A stretch of DNA of 64,000 bases from Arthrobacter caoxuetaonis (GTDB taxonomy: Bacteria > Actinomycetota > Actinomycetes > Actinomycetales > Micrococcaceae): assembly GCF_023921125.1 (NCBI RefSeq), contig NZ_CP099467.1, positions 310,001 to 374,000 of the forward strand, read 5' to 3'. The notes below the pieces were generated by a model that saw only the letters and a program-made list of their open reading frames with translations, did not search any database and had not been told where the DNA came from. Position 1 is the first letter of the stretch. Each line of letters opens with the position of its first letter. Position numbers and translations under genes: made by a program. This document shows, one piece after another, positions 17,290 through 25,465 of the stretch.

Positions 17290-17320
17290 GGGGAGAGAAG
17301 CGGGACTGTCCGCACACATA
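17290..17320 (+). promoter_or_regulatory. GAGAG/CACATA promoter (leaderless)
   Basis: GGGGAGAG, 12 bases, CCGCACACATA, six bases, then ATG 17327. Confidence 0.85.
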
Positions 17321-17326
17321 GGGGCT

Positions 17327-17620
17327 ATGAACGCACAGCCAGCCTCCGCCGCACCCGCCTACGCACTCAGGTACTCCTTCGTCTTCCGCTACCAGCACGA
17401 ACGCATCTTCTCCATCGACATCCCGCTGCAGGACCTGCTGGACGCCGAGCTTTCCGTGAAAGCGGTGCGCGAGCTGGTTGCCGACGACTACGACCTGCAC
17501 TTCCGCCTGCTTGGGGATTACCTCCACCGGTACGAGGAAATGGCCTCGAATTGGGAGTACTGGTCCAAGAACCTCGAACGTGAACGCGAATCCATCCGCA
17601 TCGTCCAGGTTGAGAGCTGA
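17327..17620 (+). CDS. Small hypothetical protein
   Basis: 97 residues. N-terminal beta-type stretch (YALRYSFVFRYQHERIFSIDIP) and a C-terminal acidic/aromatic helix. Leaderless. The next gene starts two bases after its stop. Confidence 0.6.
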   Translation: MNAQPASAAPAYALRYSFVFRYQHERIFSIDIPLQDLLDAELSVKAVRELVADDYDLHFRLLGDYLHRYEEMASNWEYWSKNLERERESIRIVQVES

Positions 17621-17622
17621 CC

Positions 17623-17910
17623 GTGACTGCCGCCGTGGCTGCAGAGCCGCTTCCCATCACGCCTCCCGAGCCGCTGAGCGCTGTCTACGACGCCGTTGTC
17701 TTCAGCTCCAACGACTGGGCCTCCGCCTCCGACTTCGCCTGGATTTACGGGATCGTCATCGGATGGGACAGGGCAGGGCTGCTTGAAGTGGCCGGACGCT
17801 ACGGCTGGAGCGCCGAAAAGATCATCAGGCTCCGCCAGCTTCACCGGGCCTACCGGAAGCTGCAGACGGCCGAAGCAAAACTGTCAGGAAAACAGGGAAC
17901 CCATGGCTAA
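17623..17910 (+). CDS. Small hypothetical protein
   Basis: 95 residues from GTG 17623. A Pro-rich N-terminus and a C-terminal helical part with Trp and Arg (GWSAEKIIRLRQLHRAYRKLQ) that could be a helix-turn-helix-like element; too short to be sure. Overlaps the next start by a few bases. Confidence 0.55.
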   Translation: MTAAVAAEPLPITPPEPLSAVYDAVVFSSNDWASASDFAWIYGIVIGWDRAGLLEVAGRYGWSAEKIIRLRQLHRAYRKLQTAEAKLSGKQGTHG

Positions 17911-18436
17911 CTACACCGACTTCACCTCGCGCAGCGGTGAAATGCTGACTCTCCGTGAAGGGCCCGACGGAGACCTCAGCTTCACAATCCTTGGAGCGGA
18001 CGGTGAGAGCAGGCAGGTCTTCGTCTTCGATTCCCCGGAGCAGACCGCACACTTTGCCCGCCTCGCCGGGGACATCGCCGGAGTATCCGGACCACCGGAG
18101 GAGCGGCTGCCCATCGTGTGCGTTGAGCGCGACGGAGCATATGCCGGCGACGGCACCGGCCGGGTCAACTGCACTCTTGAGGCCGATGTCGCGTGGCTGC
18201 AGAACCGTGCGGAGGAACTGCGCGAACAGGCGGAGCACTACCTGGCCAGCTACCGCAATACTGCTGCCCTGGCACAGTGGCGCCTCGACGTCATCGAAGA
18301 GGAGCAGGCTACCCTGGCACGCACCTACTTTGGGCCGGACCTCACGGGCCTGCCCGCCGGCGCCCGGGACCTCGTCCGCGACCTGTACCTTGCCCAGAAA
18401 TCCCTGAAGAAACTCCGGGCACCGCGCGAACGCTAG
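17903..18436 (+). CDS. Hypothetical coiled-coil protein
   Basis: 177 residues, ATG 17903 behind CAGGGAA. Beta-rich first 90 residues followed by a long charged helix (about 100-170: WLQNRAEELREQAEHYLASYR) typical of coiled coils. Third gene of the 17327 unit. Unknown function. Confidence 0.6.
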   Translation: MANYTDFTSRSGEMLTLREGPDGDLSFTILGADGESRQVFVFDSPEQTAHFARLAGDIAGVSGPPEERLPIVCVERDGAYAGDGTGRVNCTLEADVAWLQNRAEELREQAEHYLASYRNTAALAQWRLDVIEEEQATLARTYFGPDLTGLPAGARDLVRDLYLAQKSLKKLRAPRER

Positions 18437-18520
18437 TCCTCCCCGGAAGCGCGTCGCGGCCCGGCAAGCTGCCATACAGCTGGCAGGATAGGCGGTCGAG
18501 CAAACAACCCTGGGGGGACC

Positions 18521-18991
18521 TTGAAGAACAGAATTGACGCTATTGCCAAGCGCATCGAAGCCTTTATCCAAGCGTGCATCAACGTGATGGATTCTGCCAT
18601 TGCGGTTCTTTTTGGGCTGCTCATCGCAGCCGGGGGTGCCGTGGTTCTGTGGCTCCAGTCGACCAACTGCTTCGATCCCGAGGTGAACTACCTTGGTGAA
18701 GGGCTTGCCCTCATCCTCTACGGGGTGGCTATCGGCGCTTTCGGCATATGGCAGTGGAAGAACCGCCGAACGGTCAAGGACACATCCTTCGACGAATGGA
18801 AAGTCATTGCTATCGGTGCAGTCCCAGGGCTGGGTGTTGGTCTGGTCCTGATAATTCCTACGCCATCAGAGGGCGTCGTAGTGTCGATCGGATTGGCTGC
18901 AGCAACTTCTCTCTTTGGCATGCTTTGCGCGAGGATGGCGTCTTCCCACGCCCAGGTTCATCTGGAGAAGGCAACAATCCCTCAGGGCTGA
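18521..18991 (+). CDS. Membrane protein
   Basis: 156 residues from TTG 18521 preceded by GGGGGGACC, the same unusual ribosome site as the lipoprotein gene at 39189. Amphipathic N-terminal helix then four transmembrane segments (about 24-46, 62-80, 95-113, 118-138). GC content and codon choice look slightly lower than neighbours. No family recognised. Confidence 0.6.
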   Translation: MKNRIDAIAKRIEAFIQACINVMDSAIAVLFGLLIAAGGAVVLWLQSTNCFDPEVNYLGEGLALILYGVAIGAFGIWQWKNRRTVKDTSFDEWKVIAIGAVPGLGVGLVLIIPTPSEGVVVSIGLAAATSLFGMLCARMASSHAQVHLEKATIPQG

Positions 18992-19005
18992 GCTAATTCG
19001 GCGTC

Positions 19006-19036
19006 GGGCAGAGTTCCGGGTGCCTCCGCACACATA
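19006..19036 (+). promoter_or_regulatory. GAGAG/CACATA promoter (leaderless)
   Basis: GGGCAGAG, 12 bases, CCGCACACATA, six bases, then ATG 19043. Confidence 0.85.
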
Positions 19037-19042
19037 GGAGGT

Positions 19043-19285
19043 ATGGAAAAGATCCTCTCCCAGACCCGGTGGAACCAGCTTCCCGTCCACTCCTACACCC
19101 GGCTGACTACCTGCGGGTCTGAGGGATACACGGACACCTACGTGACCCGTGTGGACCGCGAAACCGGTCCGGCTGAGGGTGAGCACCTGTCCCTGGGCGG
19201 GGCCGCGTGGCGGGACGCGTTCAACGACTCCGACGTCGCCTACGCCCTCTACATCCCGTCCGAGACGGAGGACTCCGATGCCTGA
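19043..19285 (+). CDS. Small hypothetical protein
   Basis: 80 residues, Thr/Tyr-rich, likely a small beta fold. Leaderless. Overlaps the next gene by eight bases, so the pair is probably one operon. Confidence 0.6.
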   Translation: MEKILSQTRWNQLPVHSYTRLTTCGSEGYTDTYVTRVDRETGPAEGEHLSLGGAAWRDAFNDSDVAYALYIPSETEDSDA

Positions 19286-19772
19286 GCAGCCCATTGAGCA
19301 GTTCCTCGAACGCAACCTTGCCGTCCAGAAGGTCCGCGGAAAAGGCGATCAGCTTCCCGAGCTGGGCCCCAAAATGTGGGCTTACATCCACCGGACCGCG
19401 GTGCACGAGGTGAAGACCCGCCGCGAATCCCACGCCTGGATCGAGGAACAGGCCGCCACGCTTGGCAAGAGCCGGAACCAGCTCGCTGACATCCTCTACA
19501 TCACCGGGGAGACGGACACCCACCCGCTCCTGCACGGCAGCACCGAGACCATCACGGCACTGGACCTGTCCGGACACCACCGCGGGATGAGCGCACGCAG
19601 CATCACGTACCGCGACTCCCGTTCCTTCACCCCGGCGGATCCGGAGGAGGAATACACAATCTCCTCCGTTCAGCACATGGTCAACGGCATGGTCCACATC
19701 AACTGGTCCTTCCACCTGCACGCGGACACCCCGGTCACACTCGTCATCCCTCCGGCGGGGAGAGAAGCGTAG
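19278..19772 (+). CDS. Hypothetical protein, paralogue of 16785-17288
   Basis: 164 residues. A charged helical N-terminus (about 1-70) precedes the domain shared with the protein at 16785: TGETDTHPLLHG, DLSGHHRGM, SITYRDSR, ISSVQHMVNG and a TPVTLVI ending. Two copies on one replicon suggest a duplicated accessory family. Function unknown. Confidence 0.6.
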   Translation: MPEQPIEQFLERNLAVQKVRGKGDQLPELGPKMWAYIHRTAVHEVKTRRESHAWIEEQAATLGKSRNQLADILYITGETDTHPLLHGSTETITALDLSGHHRGMSARSITYRDSRSFTPADPEEEYTISSVQHMVNGMVHINWSFHLHADTPVTLVIPPAGREA

Positions 19773-19787
19773 GCGTCCGCACACATA
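19757..19787 (+). promoter_or_regulatory. GAGAG/CACATA promoter (leadered)
   Basis: GGGGAGAG, 12 bases, CCGCACACATA; the -35-like box lies in the end of the upstream gene and the next gene starts at TTG 19846 after a leader of about 55 bases. Confidence 0.8.
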
Positions 19788-19845
19788 GCGGAAGAACCCG
19801 GCCCGTCGTTACCGGCGCGGCCAACCGCTAGAAAAGGACTGCCTT

Positions 19846-20298
19846 TTGGACACCATCCCCTACATCGGCGGGCACACTGCTGCCCAGTCCCCGATGGGAC
19901 TCATCATCCCCCTTGCCCTGGCCGGCGCCGTACTGCTGCTCGTTTCGGCATACAAGCGCGGCCCCCGGGCACCGTGGCAGCAGACCGTGAACACCGCCGT
20001 CATTGCCGCCGCAGTCATCTGGGCCGGCGCATGGGGTGCCCTGGTCGCCGGCTACAACAGCGACTCCTCCGAAGCCGCAAAAACCGCGGCACTGAACCTC
20101 CATGCCGTGTACGGTCTGGCCATCGACGAGGACGCCGCCATGGCCATCGTCCAGGACAACCTTGAGGGCTACGAGTTCAAGGGTGCGACTGCAGAAGACG
20201 TCATGATCCTGGGTGCTGAATGGGATGCCGGCCAGCTGCACCTGTACTCGCGTGGCTTCGAAGCTGCCGTCCTCAGCCAGGCAGGCACCGACCGCTGA
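19846..20298 (+). CDS. Membrane protein
   Basis: 150 residues from TTG 19846 (AAAAGGAC upstream). Transmembrane segments at about 17-35 and 48-68, followed by an 80-residue soluble domain that is acidic and alpha/beta in pattern. Unknown role. Confidence 0.6.
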   Translation: MDTIPYIGGHTAAQSPMGLIIPLALAGAVLLLVSAYKRGPRAPWQQTVNTAVIAAAVIWAGAWGALVAGYNSDSSEAAKTAALNLHAVYGLAIDEDAAMAIVQDNLEGYEFKGATAEDVMILGAEWDAGQLHLYSRGFEAAVLSQAGTDR

Positions 20299-20339
20299 CA
20301 CCGACGGCTCCCTTCCTCACCGGCCGGTCGACAGGCGCC

Positions 20340-20370
20340 GGTGAGAGGTCCGGGACTGTCCGCACACATA
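20340..20370 (+). promoter_or_regulatory. GAGAG/CACATA promoter (leadered)
   Basis: GGTGAGAG, 12 bases, CCGCACACATA; leader of about 60 bases to TTG 20433. Confidence 0.8.
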
Positions 20371-20432
20371 GAGGGTGACTCTGGCTGCCACGGCAGACCC
20401 AGCCCCCCGCCCCCAACGTCAGGACACGCATT

Positions 20433-20924
20433 TTGACCACCGCCGGAATAACCCGGACATCACCCTTGATGCATCTGGGACCGCTTGCCGTGACGGCAAT
20501 GGCCCTCCTGTACGGGGCGGAGAGCTGGGTGCCCGCAGCCATAGCGGTTGCCGCCTACTCCTTCATCGCGTTCATCCCGATGATGCTTGACGCCGTGAGC
20601 GCCGACATCGCCGGATCCGAACCGGACCGCACCACCGAAGAACGCCGGGCAACCGGTGCGACAGGCCTGGCCGGCATCGCCGCCATCATCCTGACCTTCA
20701 GGCTCGACAGCCCCGTCGTCACGCTCGGCCTGTGCCTGCTGTTCACCGTCGCAACCCTCGCCGTCGTCGTCACCCGGGGCATGGGTGCAAACCGCCGCGG
20801 CGTGATCTCCGATGACGTTCCTGTGACGGCCGCAGCACCGGGGGATCACCGTCCAGGCGCAGGACTGCCCGGTCCCGTATCAGCTTCGGCCCACCACGGC
20901 CTCACCCGGGCAGGGTGGCAGTAA
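20433..20924 (+). CDS. Membrane protein
   Basis: 163 residues from TTG 20433 (ATG 20469 is an alternative). Four hydrophobic segments at about 17-35, 38-56, 77-90 and 94-112, then a Pro/Ala-rich cytoplasmic tail. The stop overlaps the next ATG (TAATG). Heads a six- or seven-gene operon running to about 24.1 kb. Confidence 0.6.
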   Translation: MTTAGITRTSPLMHLGPLAVTAMALLYGAESWVPAAIAVAAYSFIAFIPMMLDAVSADIAGSEPDRTTEERRATGATGLAGIAAIILTFRLDSPVVTLGLCLLFTVATLAVVVTRGMGANRRGVISDDVPVTAAAPGDHRPGAGLPGPVSASAHHGLTRAGWQ

Positions 20925-21184
20925 TGGCTACACCGCGCCGCGACATCAAGGCCATCACGGCCGTCCTCGAGAACCTGACGGCAGGCCAGAAGGTCACCGC
21001 CGGGTTCCGCACACCGCGCTACGGGGACTTCACGATCACTGCCGAAGCGGTCAAAGGCCTGGAACGCGGGCAGCTGACGGCAGGCTCCTGGCTCCTTGGC
21101 ACCTCCGGGAAGCCGTCCAAGCACCTCCAGTCCCTGGCGGTCGTCACCGATGCCGCCGATGCTTCCACGGAAGAGGAATCATGA
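20924..21184 (+). CDS. Small protein, paralogue of the 21181 C-terminal domain
   Basis: 86 residues. The sequence GQKVTAGFRTPRYGDFTITAEAV...LTAGSWLLGTSGKPSKHLQSLAVV parallels the C-terminal domain of the next gene (VGSWLLFSDGKPSKHLVDVTVI). The module looks like a small beta domain with a conserved GSWLL...GKPSKHL signature. Coupled to both neighbours. Function unknown. Confidence 0.65.
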   Translation: MATPRRDIKAITAVLENLTAGQKVTAGFRTPRYGDFTITAEAVKGLERGQLTAGSWLLGTSGKPSKHLQSLAVVTDAADASTEEES

Positions 21185-22050
21185 GCACCTGCAGGGTCAG
21201 TTCCCTGAACGCCGGCCCCGCCCGGGACCAGGCTCCGGGTCAGGCTTCGCCAGCTCCCGCCGTGGAACCCGTCCTGGTCTTTCACACCGACTACGAGTGG
21301 AACAGCTCGGGCACGCGTATCCGCTGCGGCCATGACCAGTGCCGGGAGGTCTTCACGGTTCCCGAGGCGGGAGACGTGCAGGCAGCCGAAGCGGTGTTCG
21401 CCGCCCATCAGCAGGAGGTCCTCGGGTCCATCCCCGTTGAGCTTGCAGCCCTGCGCCGCCTCCGCGAAACACTGCCGTCACTGCTCTCCGCCCTGGCCCA
21501 CGGTGTCCCGGCCCTGCGCATCGAAGCTGACCTCTTCCAGCTGGTCTCCGAAACGGACGCCATCATCGGCGGCGCCCGCGCCCTGATCATTGAGGGCCCC
21601 GCCCGGACGGGGGACGAGCCGGCGCAGGATGAAGCGGAAGCTGACCCCCTGCCTGAGGAAACCGTGCCCGCGCCTGAACCTGAAGAGGCGGAACCTGAGC
21701 CTCTCCCGGCCCCGGAAGCCACCGAGCCGCAGGAGGCCTCGCCCTCAGAGGATGCAGAGGGCACAGAGGATGTACCCGAGCCCAGCCCCGTCCCCGACAC
21801 CGGGGTGAAGGTCGGCGACCGGGTCCATGCCGTCTTCAGGACGCTGAAGCAGGGCGTCTTCGATATGGAAGCCACCGTCATAGCCGGTATCGGCAAGGAC
21901 CAGCTCGTCGTCGGATCCTGGCTCCTCTTCTCGGACGGGAAGCCCTCAAAGCATCTGGTCGACGTCACCGTCATCGCGCCGGCCGGCACCCACGACAAGG
22001 CCGTCACTCCCGGCTCGGCCGCACCTGAACACTTCGGAACGGGGATCTAA
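21181..22050 (+). CDS. Protein with CxxxxC motif, acidic Pro/Glu linker and GSWLL-GKPSKHL domain
   Basis: 289 residues. N-terminal part has CGHDQCREVF (about 48-57), a possible zinc site; a helical centre follows, then a 60-residue Glu/Pro linker (about 135-205) and a C-terminal domain (about 208-270) homologous to the whole upstream protein. The start overlaps the upstream stop (ATGA). The duplicated module suggests the pair bind the same target. Confidence 0.65.
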   Translation: MSTCRVSSLNAGPARDQAPGQASPAPAVEPVLVFHTDYEWNSSGTRIRCGHDQCREVFTVPEAGDVQAAEAVFAAHQQEVLGSIPVELAALRRLRETLPSLLSALAHGVPALRIEADLFQLVSETDAIIGGARALIIEGPARTGDEPAQDEAEADPLPEETVPAPEPEEAEPEPLPAPEATEPQEASPSEDAEGTEDVPEPSPVPDTGVKVGDRVHAVFRTLKQGVFDMEATVIAGIGKDQLVVGSWLLFSDGKPSKHLVDVTVIAPAGTHDKAVTPGSAAPEHFGTGI

Positions 22051-22052
22051 CC

Positions 22053-22445
22053 ATGGGACGCAAACGCATCGACGGGCCCGACCTGTCCAGGAACACCCCG
22101 CGCGCAGATTACAGGGCACGCCGGTACGGACTGGAGGACGACGGCGCCTCCGACCTGGCACGCCGCAAAAGGGCAGCACGGAACGCCATCGTCTCGGCCG
22201 GGCGCGCCATCGACCGCATCCGGGACCGCCAGAACGGACTGCACTACCTGCCGCCGCTCGACCAGTCCCACGCGGGCGCACTCATCATCCACTACAACGC
22301 CGTCATCAAAGCGAACCGGGCAGTAATCAGCGAGGCAGAGGCGGCGTCATCGCTCCTGGCCCCGATGACCCGCCGGGTAACCCGGGAAGACCGCCGGCGG
22401 CGCCGGGCAGCGAAACGGAACAAGACAGCCGGAGGGCAGCCATGA
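22053..22445 (+). CDS. Small basic protein
   Basis: 130 residues, strongly basic (Arg/Lys about 25 percent) and helical, with a terminal REDRRRRRAAKRNK. Likely binds nucleic acid. ATGA-coupled to the next gene. Confidence 0.6.
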   Translation: MGRKRIDGPDLSRNTPRADYRARRYGLEDDGASDLARRKRAARNAIVSAGRAIDRIRDRQNGLHYLPPLDQSHAGALIIHYNAVIKANRAVISEAEAASSLLAPMTRRVTREDRRRRRAAKRNKTAGGQP

Positions 22446-23227
22446 GCGTCTACGAGGACCTGATCCGGCCCATCCTTGATGCCGCGGCGGAACAGGGTGC
22501 TGAGCGGGTCACCATGTTCGCCCCTGAACCCACCGGGCAGACGTATCTCCTCCAGGGCACCTATGCCACAGCCAACAGACAGGTCCTCTGCATGGAGGAC
22601 GCCCCGCCGGTCACATCGGATGACGCCGACGCGTTCCTCCGTGAGGTGGGGCTGGAGCTGCCGGTCCGTTACCAGGCGTCGGTGGACGGCCAGCTGGGAG
22701 AATCGGTGAGGTTCCAGGCCAGGCGTTCGGGAAACCGGTCGCTGGACATCTCCTTCCGCCATCTTCGGAATATCCCGAGGACCGTCGGAACCGGCAACAG
22801 CAGCTCCGGTCCGGCCGCGGCGGGCAACCCTATCCCGGAACGCCCGCTCAACGCTGTCATTGAGTACCCGGAGATCCTCACGCTCGATGACCTGCAGGCC
22901 CTTCCGATCGGCGCCGTCGTCATGATGGACCCGGGCACCTCCGCCAGCCCCGTCATGTGGTCGCGGGTGGGGAAGCTCTGGTACGCGCTGGATCCGCTGG
23001 CACCGCTTGGGGCACGCGATGAGGCCACCACCTTCCAGCTGTACCGCCGGACGCTGCTCGACGGACGCACCAGGAAGCTCGCACTCGTCTGGATGCCGGC
23101 GATGGCTGACAGCGTCCTGCCCACGGGCCCGGTCACCTTGGCGCCTGAGGTGACCGGCCGCAGCTCCATGACGGCGGCCGCGTTACACACCTTCGCCAGA
23201 ACCATCGAGAAGCTGCCGGGGAGGTAG
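22442..23227 (+). CDS. Hypothetical protein
   Basis: 261 residues, no signal peptide. Two similar-sized halves joined by a Gly/Ser linker at about 118-130; the second half (LTLDDLQALPIGAVVMMDPG) is also of unknown family. Translationally coupled on both sides. Confidence 0.6.
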   Translation: MSVYEDLIRPILDAAAEQGAERVTMFAPEPTGQTYLLQGTYATANRQVLCMEDAPPVTSDDADAFLREVGLELPVRYQASVDGQLGESVRFQARRSGNRSLDISFRHLRNIPRTVGTGNSSSGPAAAGNPIPERPLNAVIEYPEILTLDDLQALPIGAVVMMDPGTSASPVMWSRVGKLWYALDPLAPLGARDEATTFQLYRRTLLDGRTRKLALVWMPAMADSVLPTGPVTLAPEVTGRSSMTAAALHTFARTIEKLPGR

Positions 23228-23229
23228 CC

Positions 23230-23526
23230 ATGCCTGTAGTCCGGATTGATTCGACATACGAGAAGTTCCCCGCCTACAGCATCATGTCCGGCAGCTCCTC
23301 CTTCATGGATCCCGCGCTGCTCAGCGAGGAGGAACTTGCCTTCATCCGCGACGCCCGGCTCCGCGAAGCCTACGCCGACGCACTGATCAGCGACCGGGCG
23401 TACCCCGACGATGCAACCCCGTTTGCAGTGGACCGCCTGGCCGGGGTCCTGCGCGCGGCCGGCATCGAAGTGCCTGCCCGTCCGACTGCAGAGGAACTTG
23501 AGGCCCATGGCCGCGAAACAGACTGA
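23230..23526 (+). CDS. Small hypothetical protein
   Basis: 98 residues, acidic, helical C-terminus. Start two bases after the preceding stop; its end overlaps the start of the next gene by about 20 bases. Unknown. Confidence 0.6.
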   Translation: MPVVRIDSTYEKFPAYSIMSGSSSFMDPALLSEEELAFIRDARLREAYADALISDRAYPDDATPFAVDRLAGVLRAAGIEVPARPTAEELEAHGRETD

Positions 23527-24415
23527 ACGCTCCATGCTCAACGCGCTGCTGGAACGCTACACCGACATCCGCCGAGGCACCCTCACCGACCGGTGGATCC
23601 GTGCCGAGCACGTCCAGTCCGGCCTCGGCTACCGGGACGGGGCGCGCGCGGCAGACTTCGTGGCCGCCGACCGGCATTCCTCGACCATGGCCCTGCACGG
23701 ACACGAGGTGAAAGTCAGCCGCGCGGACTGGCTCAACGAGCTCAAGGACCCCACCAAGGCCGACGCCGTGAAACGGTACATGGACTTCTGGTGGCTGGTC
23801 GTGCCCGATCCGGGCATCGTCAAGGACGGCGAGCTGCCAGCGGACTGGGGGCTGATGGTCCTGAAGGACGGGAAGCTCCGGGCCAAGAAGACGGCACCGC
23901 GGCTGGATCCGGCACCGGTTCCCCTGGACTTTACGATCGCCTTGATGACGGCAGCCGCACGGACCGGCCAGCGCGAGGTCCTGCACCGCGATGCACCGAC
24001 AGTCCACCTGCACAGGGGGTACAGCTGCGGCCTCTGCGGTGCGCCGGCCCCGAATACTCGAAGCCCAGGCCAGCACGGCAGCCTGAAACCACCAGAAGGC
24101 CACCATGAACGACGCACTGTCATCACTTCAGCCCACCATCTCGATCATTGGGGGCGTGCTCATTCTCATCGGAATCGCCGCTCGTGTCTTCGCACCCGAC
24201 ACCGACCCCCGAAGCAATCGGCCGAAGCCCGGTCTTGGATTCTTCATGGCCGGGCTGTCGATTTCTTCTCTGCACCCGCTGCTGTGGGCGGCTTCGGCAG
24301 TATTCGCAAACATCTAGGAGGAAGCCGGCGCCGCAGGCACGAGCAGCGGTGGAAGCCGGCAATGACAGCGCGGCACCCGCAGTTTCCCTGCCCTGCCGCA
24401 CACAGGTGGGCATGA
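23507..24415 (+). CDS. MmcB-like DNA-repair/nuclease-fold protein with abnormal 3' extension
   Basis: From ATG 23507 (MAAKQTERS). Residues about 20-150 fit the MmcB/PD-(D/E)xK-like pattern seen in phage and plasmid proteins: RADFVAADRHSSTMALHGHEVKVSRADWLNELKD (E-x-K core at about 65-68) and later FWWLVVPDPGIVK. A CGLCGAP zinc-like pair follows at about 175. After about residue 185 the frame continues through the whole of the next gene and becomes Arg/His-rich, as out-of-frame translation would be, so the natural end is probably near 24,070-24,100. Lost stop or sequencing slip suspected. Confidence 0.6.
   Translation: MAAKQTERSMLNALLERYTDIRRGTLTDRWIRAEHVQSGLGYRDGARAADFVAADRHSSTMALHGHEVKVSRADWLNELKDPTKADAVKRYMDFWWLVVPDPGIVKDGELPADWGLMVLKDGKLRAKKTAPRLDPAPVPLDFTIALMTAAARTGQREVLHRDAPTVHLHRGYSCGLCGAPAPNTRSPGQHGSLKPPEGHHERRTVITSAHHLDHWGRAHSHRNRRSCLRTRHRPPKQSAEARSWILHGRAVDFFSAPAAVGGFGSIRKHLGGSRRRRHEQRWKPAMTARHPQFPCPAAHRWA
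24105..24317 (+). CDS. Small two-helix membrane protein
   Basis: 70 residues, ATG behind AGAAGG. Hydrophobic segments at about 10-28 and 46-66 joined by a short Pro/Asp loop. It lies entirely within the suspect 3' extension of the upstream frame. Unknown function. Confidence 0.6.
   Translation: MNDALSSLQPTISIIGGVLILIGIAARVFAPDTDPRSNRPKPGLGFFMAGLSISSLHPLLWAASAVFANI
24396..24411 (+). promoter_or_regulatory. CACACAG-type start signal
   Basis: CCGCACACAG then GTGGGC and ATG 24412. Lacks the GAGAG box found with the CACATA class. Confidence 0.7.
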
Positions 24416-25314
24416 AGCTGAACAGGATTTTCAAACGCAAACCCGCCGGCGTCTCCGATGGAGGCCAATTCACGATCGACCAGAAGGCAGAGCCCGCAGT
24501 GACTCTCACTTCACCTGATGCCGAACCGCATCCCTACATGCTGCAAGACGGCGACCCCACTCCGTACGGTTCAGCCATGCCGTACAAGATCGAAGCTGAG
24601 GGGGTGCAGCGTTTCTCGACCGGCTACGACGACGGCGATTACGTCTGCCTCTCCGAGGAACGCAACGCAATGATTCCGGAAGAGTACCGGAATGAGAACG
24701 GCTTTTACGCCGACCATGGCATCTACGGCAGGGCCAAGGCCACTGAACTGGACGTCGTGATGGTCACCCACCCTGATGCCTTCCATGAGGACGAAGTGGA
24801 GCGCGCCCGGGACCTCATTGCCGTCAGGGATGCACCCCAGGACATCCAGGAGGATCTCGGTGAAGTGCAGGGCCGCACGTCGCTCGCCCGAATGAAGGCC
24901 GATCGCCTGCGGGAGGAGCTGAAAACCCTGGAAACTGCGGAGAAGAAATGGGCCGCCTCCACACTCGCAGCCGGCACCCTCGAACACTTCCCGGGCGCCA
25001 CCAAAGTGAGTTTCCTGAAGTATGGGGACGATCAGGTGGGAAGCATCCAGGTCCACAGCGGTGACACTATGCTCGGCATGATGTCCGCGAAACTGGACGG
25101 TCAGGTCGTAGGCAACGGCAGCGAAGACGGTAAGAAATTCCTCCACACAGCCATGAGCACGCTGGAGGATGTGCCGGACAGCTGGCTTCACGAGCAGGGT
25201 GCGACGACGAGCGGACTGGACGCCAGTGGTGAGAGAGTCATCTCCATCGACGTCAACACCGCCTTGAACAAGGCAGCTGAACGTATCCGCGACGCGGACC
25301 CTCGCCGCTGGTAG
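24412..25314 (+). CDS. GGQF-tagged protein with one WAAS/FPGA-type domain
   Basis: 300 residues. The N-terminus carries the tag shared with four other proteins here (PAGVSDGGQFTIDQKAEP). A middle part rich in Tyr, Asp and Glu follows, then a charged helix and a C-terminal domain (about 175-300) matching both repeats of the protein at 61697: KKWAASTLAAGTLEHFPGA, a central beta region, a conserved EQGAT, and a closing hydrophobic-Asp strand. No catalytic motif recognised. Ends in a strong terminator. Confidence 0.7.
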   Translation: MKLNRIFKRKPAGVSDGGQFTIDQKAEPAVTLTSPDAEPHPYMLQDGDPTPYGSAMPYKIEAEGVQRFSTGYDDGDYVCLSEERNAMIPEEYRNENGFYADHGIYGRAKATELDVVMVTHPDAFHEDEVERARDLIAVRDAPQDIQEDLGEVQGRTSLARMKADRLREELKTLETAEKKWAASTLAAGTLEHFPGATKVSFLKYGDDQVGSIQVHSGDTMLGMMSAKLDGQVVGNGSEDGKKFLHTAMSTLEDVPDSWLHEQGATTSGLDASGERVISIDVNTALNKAAERIRDADPRRW

Positions 25315-25329
25315 CCCACCACATGCGAT

Positions 25330-25368
25330 GAAGGCCCGCACCGGAGGAGGAAGAAGGTGCGGGCCTTC
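25330..25368 (+). terminator. Strong hairpin terminator
   Basis: Thirteen-base perfect stem GAAGGCCCGCACC / GGTGCGGGCCTTC with a 13-base purine-rich loop, after the tagged gene. Confidence 0.8.
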
Positions 25369-25388
25369 TCCATGTCCCGGGGCGGGGC

Positions 25389-25419
25389 GTGCAGAGACTC
25401 GAACGGCTCCGCACACATA
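25389..25419 (+). promoter_or_regulatory. GAGAG/CACATA promoter (leadered)
   Basis: GTGCAGAG, 12 bases, CCGCACACATA; leader of about 45 bases to ATG 25466. Confidence 0.75.
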
Positions 25420-25465
25420 GGGTTTGCCGGCACACGATTCCGGCTCTCCCGACGAAAGGCCTTCC

